Source: Spodoptera frugiperda
Lineage: Eukaryota > Arthropoda > Insecta > Lepidoptera > Noctuidae
Assembly: GCF_023101765.2 (NCBI RefSeq)
Contig: NC_064229.1
Span: 6,858,473 to 6,922,472, forward strand
Reading direction: 5' to 3'
Length of the DNA stretch: 64,000 nt
Position numbers and translations under genes: made by a program. The notes under the pieces are model-generated. The model searched no databases and was not told the DNA's origin. It worked only from the letters and a program-made list of their open reading frames with translations. Below, in pieces: positions 52,801 through 60,530 of the stretch (position 1 is the stretch's first letter; each line of letters opens with the position of its first letter).

Positions 52801-55800
52801 TTTGAGTAATGTGGGAATGGAAGCAAGCCTTTGTGCCACAGCTGCGTTGAAATAAATCATTTCGGTGAATGTTTATCTAAATTAGAACAGACGCTGGTCC
52901 AGCTTGTAATTATGTGTATTTTGAAGTTTATTTCAATCTAGTTTTGACTTTTATAGCGGTTTCAATGAATCATGTTTGTTTAGACTTTAAGTGTTTATTA
53001 GGTTTATAATAGAAAGTCTGTCGGATTTAAGTGAAAAAAAGTAAATGACCTAAAGTGTGATTGCAAAAAATTATTATGTCTGCAACTTATATTTTATTGT
53101 TACTAGACGAAAGGAGACTTTATATATAACTATCGAGACATACCAAAATTAGAGGGGCTGAAGGACTCTTCGTCCTCTGTAACTAAAAATTATTAGAATT
53201 TACGTGAGTAAAACGTGATTTTTAGTTAAGTCAATTGAGACACCTTAACGCTTAGCCATACCAATCAATATTTATTTCATTCCATAAAAAGGGAAACCCA
53301 ACAAACATAAACATTTACAAAACACCGCACCAACAGTTGGCGAGACGACTAGAACCAGAGTGATTGCAAACCTTTAATAGGGACATTAAACAGCCAATAA
53401 ATACGAACGAGTGCATCGCACTAAAACGAAACAACACTTTCTAAAAACCTTTTAAAATTCAGCCGAGATTAAGGCCTCTAGCACGGAATAAGGCCACATT
53501 AGGCACTCGTAACGCCCCTCATACACTACACAGGTACAAGGCTTCTGTCCTATAAGGGTCCTATAATGGTGACAGTGCTATTAGGCTCTCGTTGATTTGC
53601 GACGGTGAGGTCCCGCTCTCGTTTGGCATAAACGGCTCAGGTGGACCTTATTCGGGTCGCAAATATGCAAGCACATGGTCTCCTGTCGTGTGGACAACAG
53701 TCATGGTAAGTTTTATGAGTCATAATAAACCGAATATTCCGGAAGAAATTTAAGTTTTTGGTTCTAATATCATCTTCGAACCTAGGATACCTAGCAAGGT
53801 GGTAATCGGTCTGAATTTATTTCTTAAATACATACCTAATTGATTAGTATCGATTGCTGAAAGCTACTTTTTTCGTAATATGGGATTCAGTATCTATATG
53901 AATCGACCACAAATTCAGGATATCATCTTCAGTGTCTTATACTCAACTCAATATTCAACTTATACTTGTAATGGCCAAAATCATAATTATACAGTTCACC
54001 GGAGCTTCACACGCGATCATGAATCGTGTCAATGCACTTTGAACTTTAATAGACACCTCTGCTATAGAAAACGAGAGTGGTTGTATCACTGTCGGTACAG
54101 ATAATCATAAGATTGATTTTAAAAATACTAGAGATGAGATAATTATAAAGATAGATGACAAAGAATCAAAAGATGTAATTTATGACAGTTTCACACAAGA
54201 TACTAATACTGATAAAGTACCAACAATAAATAATACAGAGACACCCAAAAGTGAACCTAAAGGACATAATCAAATTGAACAGATGTCTGACAAATACAAT
54301 AACAATATCAGAAACGTCAACAAAGATAAGATATCGGTAACAAAAACAAACATCGGAAAGCCAATACAAAATGGGAACTAAATCAAATCGAAGGCTACAA
54401 AGCCTGAATCACTTGACATTTAACTTAAATAAGCTAAGTCAACGCACGTGTGTACGAACGTAGAATAGAAAATATATTAGAGGCATGCGTTTACGAAAAT
54501 TTATGAATACTAAATACCGCAACGACTAACAAGATCTAGTTTGGTAATTTATCAACGTCTAGCCACTCAATTGTGCGAGATTGGCTACTTTCAACTTTAT
54601 CAGATAGCTTGCTTAAGATTTAAAGGGATTTATAAACAGAAGGGATTACGGCGACCAGCTGTCTGGCCGGCAATGATTTAAAAGCTGTAGAAATTGCGGC
54701 TCATTGAAGTTAACGTAGCTATGTTGTTGTTTATGAAATTTTTAGTTTATATTGACAGCCTATCCGGGTATTGTTGGAGGATTTATGTTGTTACAAACGT
54801 TTGAATCGCAGCTTTGGTTTTGGGATAATCTTACTCATATTATAAATGCAAAAGTTTGTGTTTGTGTGTATGTTTGTTACTTAATCACGTCGAAACAGAT
54901 GATTAGATGCAGCAGATAAGTTATAATCTGGAATAACACATAGGATACTTTTTATCTCATGGAAATGCGGGCGAAGCGACTGGCAGACGCTAGTATTGCT
55001 ATAATTGTCGTTGTCATAAAAACTCCTGAATTTATATCACACTTGGAACAATTATATCGAATATTATAAGTAAGATATAATTGTTCCTCTAGATTTCCTT
55101 CCCAATCATTATAGACATTACGTATCTGAAGACCTTTTCAAATCTATTTAAAAGATGCGAGTCTGATCTGATGTCTGATCTAGGTTATTCGTGTAAACCA
55201 AACGATTACCATGTGAACCCTACAGTATTCCTTGACCCAACAACATAAGCAAGGATCTTCGTTCTAATCAGTGTAATACTAATATGTTATAGCAACTATT
55301 TAATAACATATGATGTAACCGTTTCATACATATTCATGTGCATGAGAATAACTCAGGCTTAGACCTGATATGCATCAGTAGGACCATCATTACGGGGCCA
55401 ATGTTCCACGGAGGTTGTAAATCAGCTAACCCGAAATAGGAAAACACCATAAGATCCAGCCAAGTAATCTAGTAATGCAGTCTTAATATATGACTATGGG
55501 CATACCCAAGCTGCTTTTAGCTAGATTTTAAAAAGCCCTGTTGATTTTCCCACGGATGCTGTTCCTTTGTTGTTAGGCATGTGCCGCGAGTAAAGAATTT
55601 TATCGATAAACTTAAATCTCTTGCAGATTTTTTGGAAGTGTCATGTACGCTTTCTTTGAATACTAATGCGATACAAGTGTTTATTTTGTTGAGGTTTTAT
55701 AGCTGGAGTTATGTATGTATGTTTGTCTAACGTCGTAGTAAAGTGACTCAACCTGTTATCTACTAGTTGAGTCTCGTTGACACTTAGTTTTGCATATCTT

Positions 55801-58800
55801 GATACCATGATTATGATTTGACTTCCATTTTATATACTCAAGTCAACGTTTATGCATAAAAATGTTTTACGACTCATAACACTGTCAGCAACTATTGTTA
55901 GAAAGGGAAATAATGGAGCAGCAGTATTATTGTAGAGCAGGCTTGCATTTTATCGATAATCGATAGTAGTAAACATGTCGTATCGACAGCACTCGGCTAC
56001 CGTTCGCGAAACGTGACCGCCCGCGACAAACGGCGCGCGTGACGTTTCCGAACGCAGCCCGATATGTCGCCGATACGAGGCACATCACTGCACCGCACTT
56101 TAACCTTTATTCCATAAGCCATTAAAGATATATTCCTTTACCTTGACTGCACGTCAGAAGTTTTTCCTACGTATTATTTAAAGTTGATATAAGGTTTATG
56201 TTAAAAGCGTTAGTACAGCAATTTTCTTGCTTTACGTGTTACGGACCTTGCACTAATAGAAATAATGTCTTAATTAGAATACAACTCTTCAGTAGGTAGC
56301 ACGTAGCATTATATTATCATATAAAAAAAATACTTCGTTAATATTTTTAAGCAAATATTTTATATTTATCAATTAAAACTAAAATCACGTAAATCGGATA
56401 AGTATGTAGTTCTCAAGCTACAAGCGACGTTGTTTTACAGTTCTATAAATACAAATTATAATAACTTATTAGGTACATGTGCATATTTTTATGTGAAGAT
56501 TTTAAGCGTGTATTTCTCTGAACTCCTTAACGGTCGGGCCAATTTTAATGAAATGTTTTGTTGTAGACAGTAGACTAGAGGACAAGAAGCACCTTCAGAA
56601 AAACTGTTTACAAGTTTATTATTAAAAAAAGCTTCAGCGTCAGCGGCTTCATCCGCCTTCTCGTGGGTTAAAAAGTATCCTATCACCCAAGTAAACAAAC
56701 TTTGGTATACTGTATATATACCAAGTTTCATTAAATTTGTTCAGTAGTTTCAACGTGATTGACAGCTATACATCCAAACAAATAATTTTTCTCATTTATA
56801 ATATTAAGTGTGATTAAATGTCATATTGGACAAGGCTAGGAAAATGATGAGTGGATCATAAGCCAGTAAAAATTCAACTGGTGTTACATTACACAATGTA
56901 TATAACTATAAATCAACAGTAAAATGCAAGTTCCTACTATTTCTACGTCAAATCGCAGTGTCACAAGTATCTCAATTCCAAACCGTATTCTATTCAGGTT
57001 GCGATTCCTGATAGTGCGATTGTATATAATGTGGTCTAGTTTGAATTCCAGAAGGACCATATCAGTAGAAAGTAGTTTGGGATTATAATGTTGATTAAAG
57101 CATTAACTGCTGAAAGAAAACTGTTGACGGTAAAACCTTTGCTAACCATCGGTCACCAGTGTCCGTTGTTTGGATTAATTAATCAATATATGGGATGAAA
57201 ATTTAATAATTAATCAAGCGCTCATGAAATGAAAGGGCAAGGAAAACTAAATAAAATATTGTTGAACGATATAGCAGATCTCAAAATGTTCTGGCGGCCT
57301 GGAAGTTTAAGACCTCATGCATTGAAACCTACCAACGGCAACTACCAATGTGACTTTTCCGAGTTATATGTACTTTCTAAGATTATTTAGACACCACTGA
57401 CAAACAGCTAACTGAAAACAATTATTTTGTGGCCTGAAGTAAGATACCAATAACAAGATTAAAAATGAGAACTTAACCTTCTATCCTAACTTATAGCATG
57501 TCCACATTCTGTTTGCATACCCAGCTACGGTCGGGTGACAGCTGTTGACAGGCCTGATGTCAAACAAAGAGACAATCGCAACAGAGAAGCTCAGATCCAC
57601 ACGATTGTGATACACCTGGAATGAAATACTACGCGTTTGTTTGATCAAGTTTTCATTATAAAGGAGTCCTGTAGACCGCCTTGTTTTCATTCAGTGCAGT
57701 CTGTTGTGAAAGACGGAGGTAGCCACTATAAATATCGTTGGTTATCGGAGAAAACAAAAATGTCGGAGAAGGCTAAATAAATGCTCGACTAAAAGTAACT
57801 AATGTGTGAATATTTCAGGATCAGTTCCTTGACATTGAGAGTGCTACTCAAGATAATTTCGATAATACACAAACGACACTAATTTCCCAATGATAGAGTT
57901 TCACCTGTTCCTACAATTTATTACAGAAAGCTTTTGAACACTTCGTAAATAAATACTAAGGCAATCACCTGAATGTACCCAGAACCCAGACTAAGGTGAT
58001 TCAAGGAAATCGTACGTATAAAATATTCTCACATATATTCCGGGAAGGCAATCAATTTACATCAATCAATCAATGGCTTTACCTAAGTTACTTCCATTTA
58101 ATTCGGAACACGATCACTATTCACTGTGATGGGCGGTTTAGTACCCCATCCACTTCAACTTTCTGCAACCTCAATCTACGTCACTCTAGGATTTATCAGG
58201 GGCTCGGAGATCAGCCAAGCACTAATCAGATGGATTTGTACTATTTATAGCAACTGATCCTCGTTCATTACACGTCTGCAGTACATGACAAAGGTACAAC
58301 ATGGATCTGCTTCCTTCAGTCCAAAAATGACTTAGCTTTTACCTACCTGAATGGTAAGCTAGTTGTTTGTCAAAATATATCTTAAAACTAGAAGATCAAT
58401 AACTTTGTTTCAATTATCGAACCGAATAGAAGAACACTTTGTTGTCTTCTTAATTAGGTTCAAACAGAATCGTCCCAAAACATATTTCCTAACATCAGCC
58501 ATAGAAATCGCTGGTTTCAATGCCCTACCATTAAGACTTATGACCGCATTTACTCAGCACTACGCGTTTCACGTATCCGCGAAGGTCCAATTATCCGCCG
58601 AATCGACTCGGTAACCGCGGTAACCCCATTCATATTCGCTACCTCATTGAATTTAGGATGTGATGCCTTTTACGGTCATTTCTATTTAAAAGGTTATTTT
58701 ATTTATGTTGTTTTAAAATTAATGACAAAATTGCCAATTGTACCTTGTGTTTTACAATAAGCTTGGTTCCTTTTGCGGTTGTTAACATTGGATTATTAAC

Positions 58801-59901
58801 ATAATTGGCGAAAATTTGTACGTTCGTGTCGGTGTTTGTAAGTAAAATAGCTTGCTTTCAGAGACTATTATGAGTGGTCTATTTTGGCTTCTTGTGGCAA
58901 GTACACTTTTGTACGGATATCTCACATAGTCAGTTGTGGTAGTTCTAATAAATAGGGGATAGGTTTATAACTGTACATGTTATGGATGGGATTCAATTCG
59001 ATTCCTGGTAAAGAATAAACATATCATGAAATCATAGAAATAGGGATTAGACCCCTAATCACTCCAAGAACCAGACTTCATCAAGCACACAATGAGCTAT
59101 CGTCAGCACAGAACAACTGGCAAACCGACCACACAGTTATTAGAATGGCCTTAAACCGGTACAAGTATACACATGGACGGCACACGGTGGCTATACCACG
59201 TGATACTGTCAATTATCTACTCGTTAGGGCTGATCGATCCTCGTCGTGTGTTGAAGACTCGTAAGTCAGCCGTCTAATGTGTCAGGCCAGGTCAGTGGTA
59301 TGGCCCAGATCTGGCCATTAATAAATTAAGACCTGATGGGAGATACGCTTGAGCTATGTTTTGTTTGCCTCCTTGAATATTTTAGTTGGTTACTAATTAG
59401 CGGGTGAGGAGTTTAAGTATTGGTACTAAGGACTGTTTTAGTTTAACGGTTGTGAGTGCTTCCCTTTATTAGTTTATTTTAGGAATATGTGTGCATCATG
59501 TCTTTTCTCTTGCGAAGTGGTGGACAGATCAGAATTATTGAGATGTTAAATATATGACACCGGAGTCTCTCTCTTGTCTCTTTGAAATACATTGTATCAT
59601 CAATAATGTATCTATAAACTCCAACAAATACAATGGACGTGTTATACCATGGTATAGCCATGTCTAAAGAGTATGTCTAAAGAGTATTGCATACGGTATT
59701 TGAAAATAAAGAAGGTGCGATCATCACTAACCTTTTGTTTCAAGAACGACAAATCTCTGACTGGAATAGTTCTCCTGGTGATTTTGATCTCCGTCTGCAG
59801 CACTTCCATGGTGGATATCTCTTGGAAGCCATGGTCTTGTAGCGCCAAACATGTTCGCTGGACTTGCTCGATGCATGGAGAGAATGAGCAGAATCTTCCA
59901 C
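22741..59901 (-). CDS. TRMT61A: TRMT61A (tRNA m1A58 methyltransferase catalytic subunit), last three exons
   Basis: Family role: with TRMT6 it forms the SAM-dependent enzyme that methylates N1 of adenosine 58 in the tRNA T-loop, mainly in the nucleus. Minus-strand exons, in transcript order: 59901-59732, 23332-23203, 22820-22741. They join in phases 1, 0 and 1 to 125 whole residues plus stop. The first carries GGRFCSFSPCIEQVQRTC, a signature of the late Rossmann-fold part of TRM61. The second ends in GHTGYLTVATLPPPYAR, the family's C-terminal strand. The third is a Lys/Glu-rich tail. The SAM-binding N-terminal two-thirds must lie beyond the right edge, as I could not find those exons in 59902-64000. 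The gene is convergent with HEATR5B. Confidence 0.92.
22952..23087 (-). repeat. High-copy repeat, family RA
   Basis: AAATCATCCAATGATTTCTA to GTCCGCAGCTCCGG. It lies inside the last TRMT61A intron (22821-23202). Confidence 0.75.
23203..23332 (-). CDS. TRMT61A: TRMT61A penultimate exon
   Basis: Minus-strand acceptor TGTCCGCAG and donor CGCA|GTAAGTAG. The 130 nt run from phase 0 to phase 1. It encodes a short Ser/Pro/Glu linker (SSVSPVEEKPSSDTNYVVG) and then TPGHTGYLTVATLPPPYAR. GHTGYLT is the conserved C-terminal strand of TRM61 proteins. The phase matches the exon 36.4 kb upstream. Confidence 0.92.
23430..25200. mobile_element. Large foldback element with ~330-bp inverted arms
   Basis: The left end TAGTCCAGTCATTTGGTA is inverted at 25183-25200. 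Arms at about 23430-23765 and 24880-25200 share TCACCAATTTTCAAAACTCC (as inverse), the GGCGGCGCGAGCGGC region and GGCGTACGAGCGCCGCAAAG. The middle has no transposase. A LINE fragment and a ~190-bp direct duplication (24371-24558 and 24860-25049) sit in the right half. Confidence 0.75.
24577..24866 (-). pseudogene. LINE fragment: zinc-finger C-terminus of R1-like RT
   Basis: The minus strand encodes TYRLTQVLTGHRSFGRILFL, then IGREETPGCHHCEDRPEDTVEHIT. It matches the conserved Cys-Cys-His region at the end of R1/jockey-type LINE ORF2 (GH..FG.YL..I.R...P.C.HC....DTA.H). It is inserted in or joined to the foldback element at 23430-25200 and is bounded by an 18-bp inverted repeat (24559-24576 and 24856-24873). 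Confidence 0.75.
25223..25320 (+). repeat. SINE head, family S2
   Basis: TGCCTCGTTGGTCAAATGGT leads to a decayed B box, GGGTTCCATTCCTGGATCTG, and GCAAAGTATTACTGCG. The body is missing. It sits directly beside the foldback element. Confidence 0.65.
25736..25915 (-). mobile_element. Degraded SINE, family S1
   Basis: The inverse of GTTGCTTCGGGTCTGGGTGT and TTTTTAAACGCACCCAAGAC, with a decayed tRNA-like head near 25870-25910. Confidence 0.7.
26640..26870 (+). repeat. LINE 3'-end fragment
   Basis: CACTAGTGACAGCCC-like text, CTTTGCTGGGCTATACACTT, AGAGGGTTTACCATAATCTC and GCAGGCGGGTTGGAAATCGC are familiar from 3' ends of lepidopteran LINEs. The fragment runs straight into an RA repeat. Confidence 0.5.
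26875..27004 (+). repeat. High-copy repeat, family RA
   Basis: CCGGAGCTGCGGACTGCCTA to AGTCGAGAGAAGT, in the opposite orientation to the 11288 copy. Confidence 0.75.
27555..27730 (+). mobile_element. SINE, family S3
   Basis: CAGGTTTCCTCACGATATTT, TCCTTCACC, GGTAGGTTTCGAATCCGCAA and ATCTCTGGGCCACCATGAC. It has the common lepidopteran SINE layout with a tRNA-like B-box region in reverse. The inverted partner is at 57285-57415. Confidence 0.65.
27930..28172. mobile_element. hAT-type MITE with 8-bp target duplication
   Basis: Ends are CAGGGGTGGCCAAC and GTTGGCCATCCCTG. TTTTATAG is duplicated exactly on both sides (27922-27929 and 28173-28180). The inside is packed with GATCGATCGC and GGTCGATCG palindromes. 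243 bp, no transposase. Confidence 0.93.
28995..29175 (+). mobile_element. tRNA-derived SINE, family S1
   Basis: The head GGCAACTGGCTGCCGTGCAA leads to the B box GGTTCGATTTCCGCACGG, TTTGTGTGATCCACTTGTGA and the tail TCTTAGTGTGGGGCAACG plus an A-run. It is among the clearest S1 copies. Confidence 0.85.
29780..29908 (-). repeat. Dispersed repeat, family F2 (inverted)
   Basis: The inverse of the GTGAGACATACTTATTAATT and TTATCGGCTTACTCACGTAA sequence, extended with CTAGCATGGTT and GAATTCATGAGCAGCATTCC. Confidence 0.7.
30541..30626 (+). repeat. SINE tail, family S2
   Basis: AAAATTGTATAGCGGCAGTC, CGTGCCGTAATGTGTATCTC and CTACCCTTTTCCCGG match the S2 tail only. Confidence 0.55.
31835..32182 (+). 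other. Orphan 114-residue open frame, coding status doubtful
   Basis: Begins ATG and stays open to TGA. The composition is protein-like: Lys/Gln-rich start (QKQMKKVQNTQK), then TIKQEVLSATMLPVAAVTNE. There is no recognised domain and no clear promoter, and it lies inside the TRMT61A giant intron on the opposite strand. It may be chance. Confidence 0.15.
32930..33063 (-). repeat. High-copy repeat, family RA
   Basis: AAATCATCCAATGTATTCTC to GGAGCTCTGG. Confidence 0.75.
35787..35801 (-). promoter_or_regulatory. CTCF-like motif
   Basis: GGCGCCCTCTAGCGG reads CCGCTAGAGGGCGCC on the minus strand. It matches the animal CTCF core consensus CCNSYAGRKGGCRS. It sits in otherwise AT-rich intron DNA. Binding is inference. 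Confidence 0.4.
35970..36260. other. Moderately GC-rich island in the giant intron
   Basis: Non-repetitive sequence with GGACGGTATTTCACGTCCAC, ATCGCACCTCGGATTAACC, two CCATCTATCG/CGATCTATCTCG-type motifs and TTTTGCGCGCCCG. It stands out from AT-rich flanks and may be an enhancer or promoter. No ORF. Confidence 0.25.
36737..36751 (+). promoter_or_regulatory. CTCF-like motif
   Basis: CCGCCAGGTGGCGCT contains AGGTGGCGC, the core shared by fly and vertebrate CTCF sites. It lies 0.95 kb from and in opposite orientation to the 35787 motif. Confidence 0.45.
38418..38555 (-). mobile_element. Degraded SINE, family S1
   Basis: The inverse of CAATTCCTACACGGAACAAC, TCTTTGTGTGATC and TTGCTGTTCCGGATCAGGG. 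The 5' part is eroded. Confidence 0.6.
39021..39115 (+). repeat. 19-20 bp degenerate tandem repeat
   Basis: About five units of TTGGTTTTATACAAACACTA with drift (TGGTTTTATGGAGCCAGTG, TGGTTTTATACAACCATTG, TGGTTTTATACCACACTG). No coding meaning seen. Confidence 0.75.
41034..41095 (+). repeat. LINE 3' tail (GATGAT microsatellite end)
   Basis: GAGGCTTATGTCTAGCAGTG, GACGAGAACAGG and a (TGATGA)n tail. This is the usual 3' end of a widespread insect LINE family. The coding part is absent. A related GCAGTGGACTAACGCC stretch is near 51875. Confidence 0.6.
42112..42243 (+). repeat. High-copy repeat, family RA
   Basis: CCGGAGCTGCGGATAATGTA to GGCGGGAGAAGTCAAGTGAA. Confidence 0.75.
42335..42530 (+). repeat. 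Dispersed repeat beginning with CAAAGT runs
   Basis: CAAAGTCAAAGTCAAAGCAT, TTATTTCAATTAATCC and GCACTTTTGAAACGTC, then ATGGAGAAGAACGAGCAAGA and AACTCCATCG. It is common in moth genomes as a retroelement 3' end. The overlapping open frame is not a gene. Confidence 0.6.
43680..43765. other. GC-rich island
   Basis: TTCGCCCGTGTCCCCGTTTC, GAGCGGGCTTGGAGCGGCGC and CACCACCATCTTGATACGG. It is a unique-looking pocket in AT-rich intron DNA and could be regulatory. No splice-bounded frame was recognised. Confidence 0.2.
45413..45478 (+). repeat. Repeat pair with 61891-61957
   Basis: TAATATAACCCGCTAGCTTT, AGTAATTGTTTAACAATTTA and CATAATTTTCGTGGTG are repeated 16.5 kb away with only a few changes. Probably a low-divergence dispersed element. 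Confidence 0.75.
46240..46365. mobile_element. CCAAT MITE copy (family of 20004-20289)
   Basis: GAAACGAGAGCGCGTTCGGC, TGGTTGGCC and AACCAACCAATCAG, with CGCACTCGTTTCG at the other end. An inverted pair of CCAAT-type boxes lies around the centre. Confidence 0.75.
46797..46950. mobile_element. CCAAT MITE copy
   Basis: GAGTTTGCTTTACGTTGAAC at the left and GGACGTAAAACAAACTTGTA at the right. The centre has TGATTGGTTGGCG and AACCAACCAATCAGG. Confidence 0.8.
47895..48080 (+). repeat. Dispersed moth repeat
   Basis: GTATAAGCCGGTAAACGAGC, CGACGGATGGTAAGCAATCA, CGCCTATGGACACCCG and GCGTAGCTGGCCTTTTGGGG. High-copy in Lepidoptera. An inverted fragment is at 18880-18960. Confidence 0.65.
49130..49255. 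other. GC-rich island with Pho/YY1-like motif
   Basis: GAGCCGTAACGAGCGATTTC, ACGGCGCGAGCGC, CGCCATCTTGGCTGCG and ATGCGCCAACAATATGG. GCCATCTTGGC matches the Pho/YY1 core in inverse (AAGATGGC). It could be a promoter or Polycomb-type element; inference only. Confidence 0.25.
49519..49650 (+). repeat. High-copy repeat, family RA
   Basis: GAGCTGCGGACTACCTAGCG to AAGGCGGGAGAAGTCATTGG. One of the best kept RA copies. Confidence 0.8.
50605..50677 (+). repeat. Partial CCAAT MITE
   Basis: GCGAACGCGCTCTCGTTTCG, ACTTTAAACGTAAAGC and AACTCGTACTAAGG. Only the right end remains. Confidence 0.6.
50765..50930. other. GC-rich island
   Basis: GGAGTCGCCATCGCGGTGTG, GCGCTTGGGGCGCGCGACTG, TCCCGATCGCGCGATTAG and TATCGCCGCGCACGCGCCG. 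The short overlapping frame has no recognised similarity. Possible regulatory DNA. Confidence 0.2.
51180..51305 (+). repeat. Dispersed repeat (retroelement or Helitron-like end)
   Basis: TTCGAGAACGGCTTGACCGA, TTTGGCTAATTTGGGC, GTGGAAGTCCAGGGAAGG and the end CAGGTTAGCTAGTT. A familiar high-copy moth sequence. Confidence 0.55.
52472..52530 (-). repeat. Partial RA repeat
   Basis: GGAAAATCATCCAATGACTT and GTCCCGCTTTTGG only. Confidence 0.6.
54043..54381 (+). other. Orphan open frame, Asn/Lys/Asp-rich, possible decayed exon
   Basis: Open for 112 codons from a TGA to TAA at 54379, reading LIDTSAIENESGCITVGTDN, then polar text such as DEIIIKIDDKESKDVIYDS and ending IGKPIQNGN. The only in-frame ATG is late (54283). 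Codon content looks protein-like but there is no recognised domain. It may be an old retroelement or simply AT-rich chance. Confidence 0.15.
54835..54995 (+). repeat. Dispersed repeat
   Basis: TATTATAAATGCAAAAGTTT, GTGTTTGTGTGTATGTTTGT, ATAACACATAGGATACTTTT and GGGCGAAGCGACTGGCAGAC, ending CTAGTAT. A common moth repeat type. Confidence 0.55.
55975..56100. other. GC-rich island
   Basis: CGTATCGACAGCACTCGGCT, ACCGTTCGCGAAACGTGACC, AAACGGCGCGCGTGACG and GATATGTCGCCGATACG. It stands out from AT-rich flanks, and TGACG-type half sites recur. No coding frame recognised. Confidence 0.2.
57093..57175 (+). repeat. Short dispersed repeat, family F1
   Basis: AAGCATTAACTGCTGAAAGA, AAACTGTTGACGG and CATCGGTCACCAGTG. 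Confidence 0.55.
57285..57415 (-). mobile_element. SINE, family S3 (inverted)
   Basis: The inverse of 27590-27690: TCTAAATAATCTTAGAAAG, AAGTCACATTGGTAGTTGCC and GTTGGTAGGTTTCAATGCAT. Confidence 0.65.
59732..59901 (-). CDS. TRMT61A: TRMT61A exon with GGRFCSFSPC motif
   Basis: Minus-strand acceptor TTAATTCCAG and donor AAAAG|GTTAGT. The 170 nt start in phase 1 and end in phase 0. The product runs GGRFCSFSPCIEQVQRTCLA, then QDHGFQEISTMEVLQTEIK, ending in DLSFLKQK. Strong similarity to the human segment SPCIEQVQRTCQAL identifies the gene. Confidence 0.95.
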
Positions 59902-60454
59902 CTGGAATTAAGAAATACATTATGTAAAAGAAACCATTTCAAATGTTCCATTTAACTTTAAATATATTCCAATGACCTCATAACGGTTCATATTCAATTG
60001 TGCATCGTAGATGTAAGATAACAATGACGAAGTTCCATCGTACGCTACACTATCGGACATCTTCGTATTGTGTTAACTCGAATCAGAATAGTAGTACTCG
60101 ATAATGTCCAGAGGGATTCCTCGGTGCCCGTCAGGACCCGTTCGGGCTTATAACAATGTTTGAAACCGAGCAGGGGCGATCGACCTCGCTATTACACAAC
60201 TCAAACAAAACCAAGACGACTTAGTCTTACCACTTCATAATGCGCGCGCACGTAAAAAAGATCCAGACATAACAAAATGTCGACAGATGTTTTCATTCCC
60301 ATGTGATAGATACGAGATGACCGGACCAAGAGCAAGATAATGTACCCTTTTTGTTACCGCGATACCGTTTTGAAATTTTTACAAGTTCAAAATGCTCAGG
60401 AAGAGACACATCCGTCTTTTATGTGGCCCGCTTGTTCTTATCTGTCAAATCTTA

Positions 60455-60530
60455 TCGACCAATAAGGACAGGAGACGTCACTCACTCTGCCAATCTGAGC
60501 GGCGCGGGCGCTTCACCGCGGGGGGTGAAT
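60455..60530. promoter_or_regulatory. Promoter-like pocket with CCAAT and CRE-like sites
   Basis: CGACCAATAAGGACAGG and GAGACGTCACTCACTC lie within 30 bp, followed by GCGGCGCGGGCGCTTCACCG. CCAAT next to a GACGTCA site is a common core-promoter layout. It could be an internal or neighbouring promoter. There is no proof of transcription. Confidence 0.25.

Larger units (their letters stand above)
23333..59731 (-). other. TRMT61A giant intron (~36.4 kb)
   Basis: A single phase-0 intron between exons that encode adjacent parts of the TRM61 C-terminus. It contains the repeats listed separately, several GC-rich islands, and long AT-rich stretches where I recognise nothing (for example 25930-26590, 30640-31030, 34790-35750, 36780-37960, 39240-40980, 44160-45400, 51950-52440, 52860-53850, 57420-59440). 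No exon of a nested gene could be identified. An extra small TRMT61A exon inside cannot be excluded. Confidence 0.75.
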
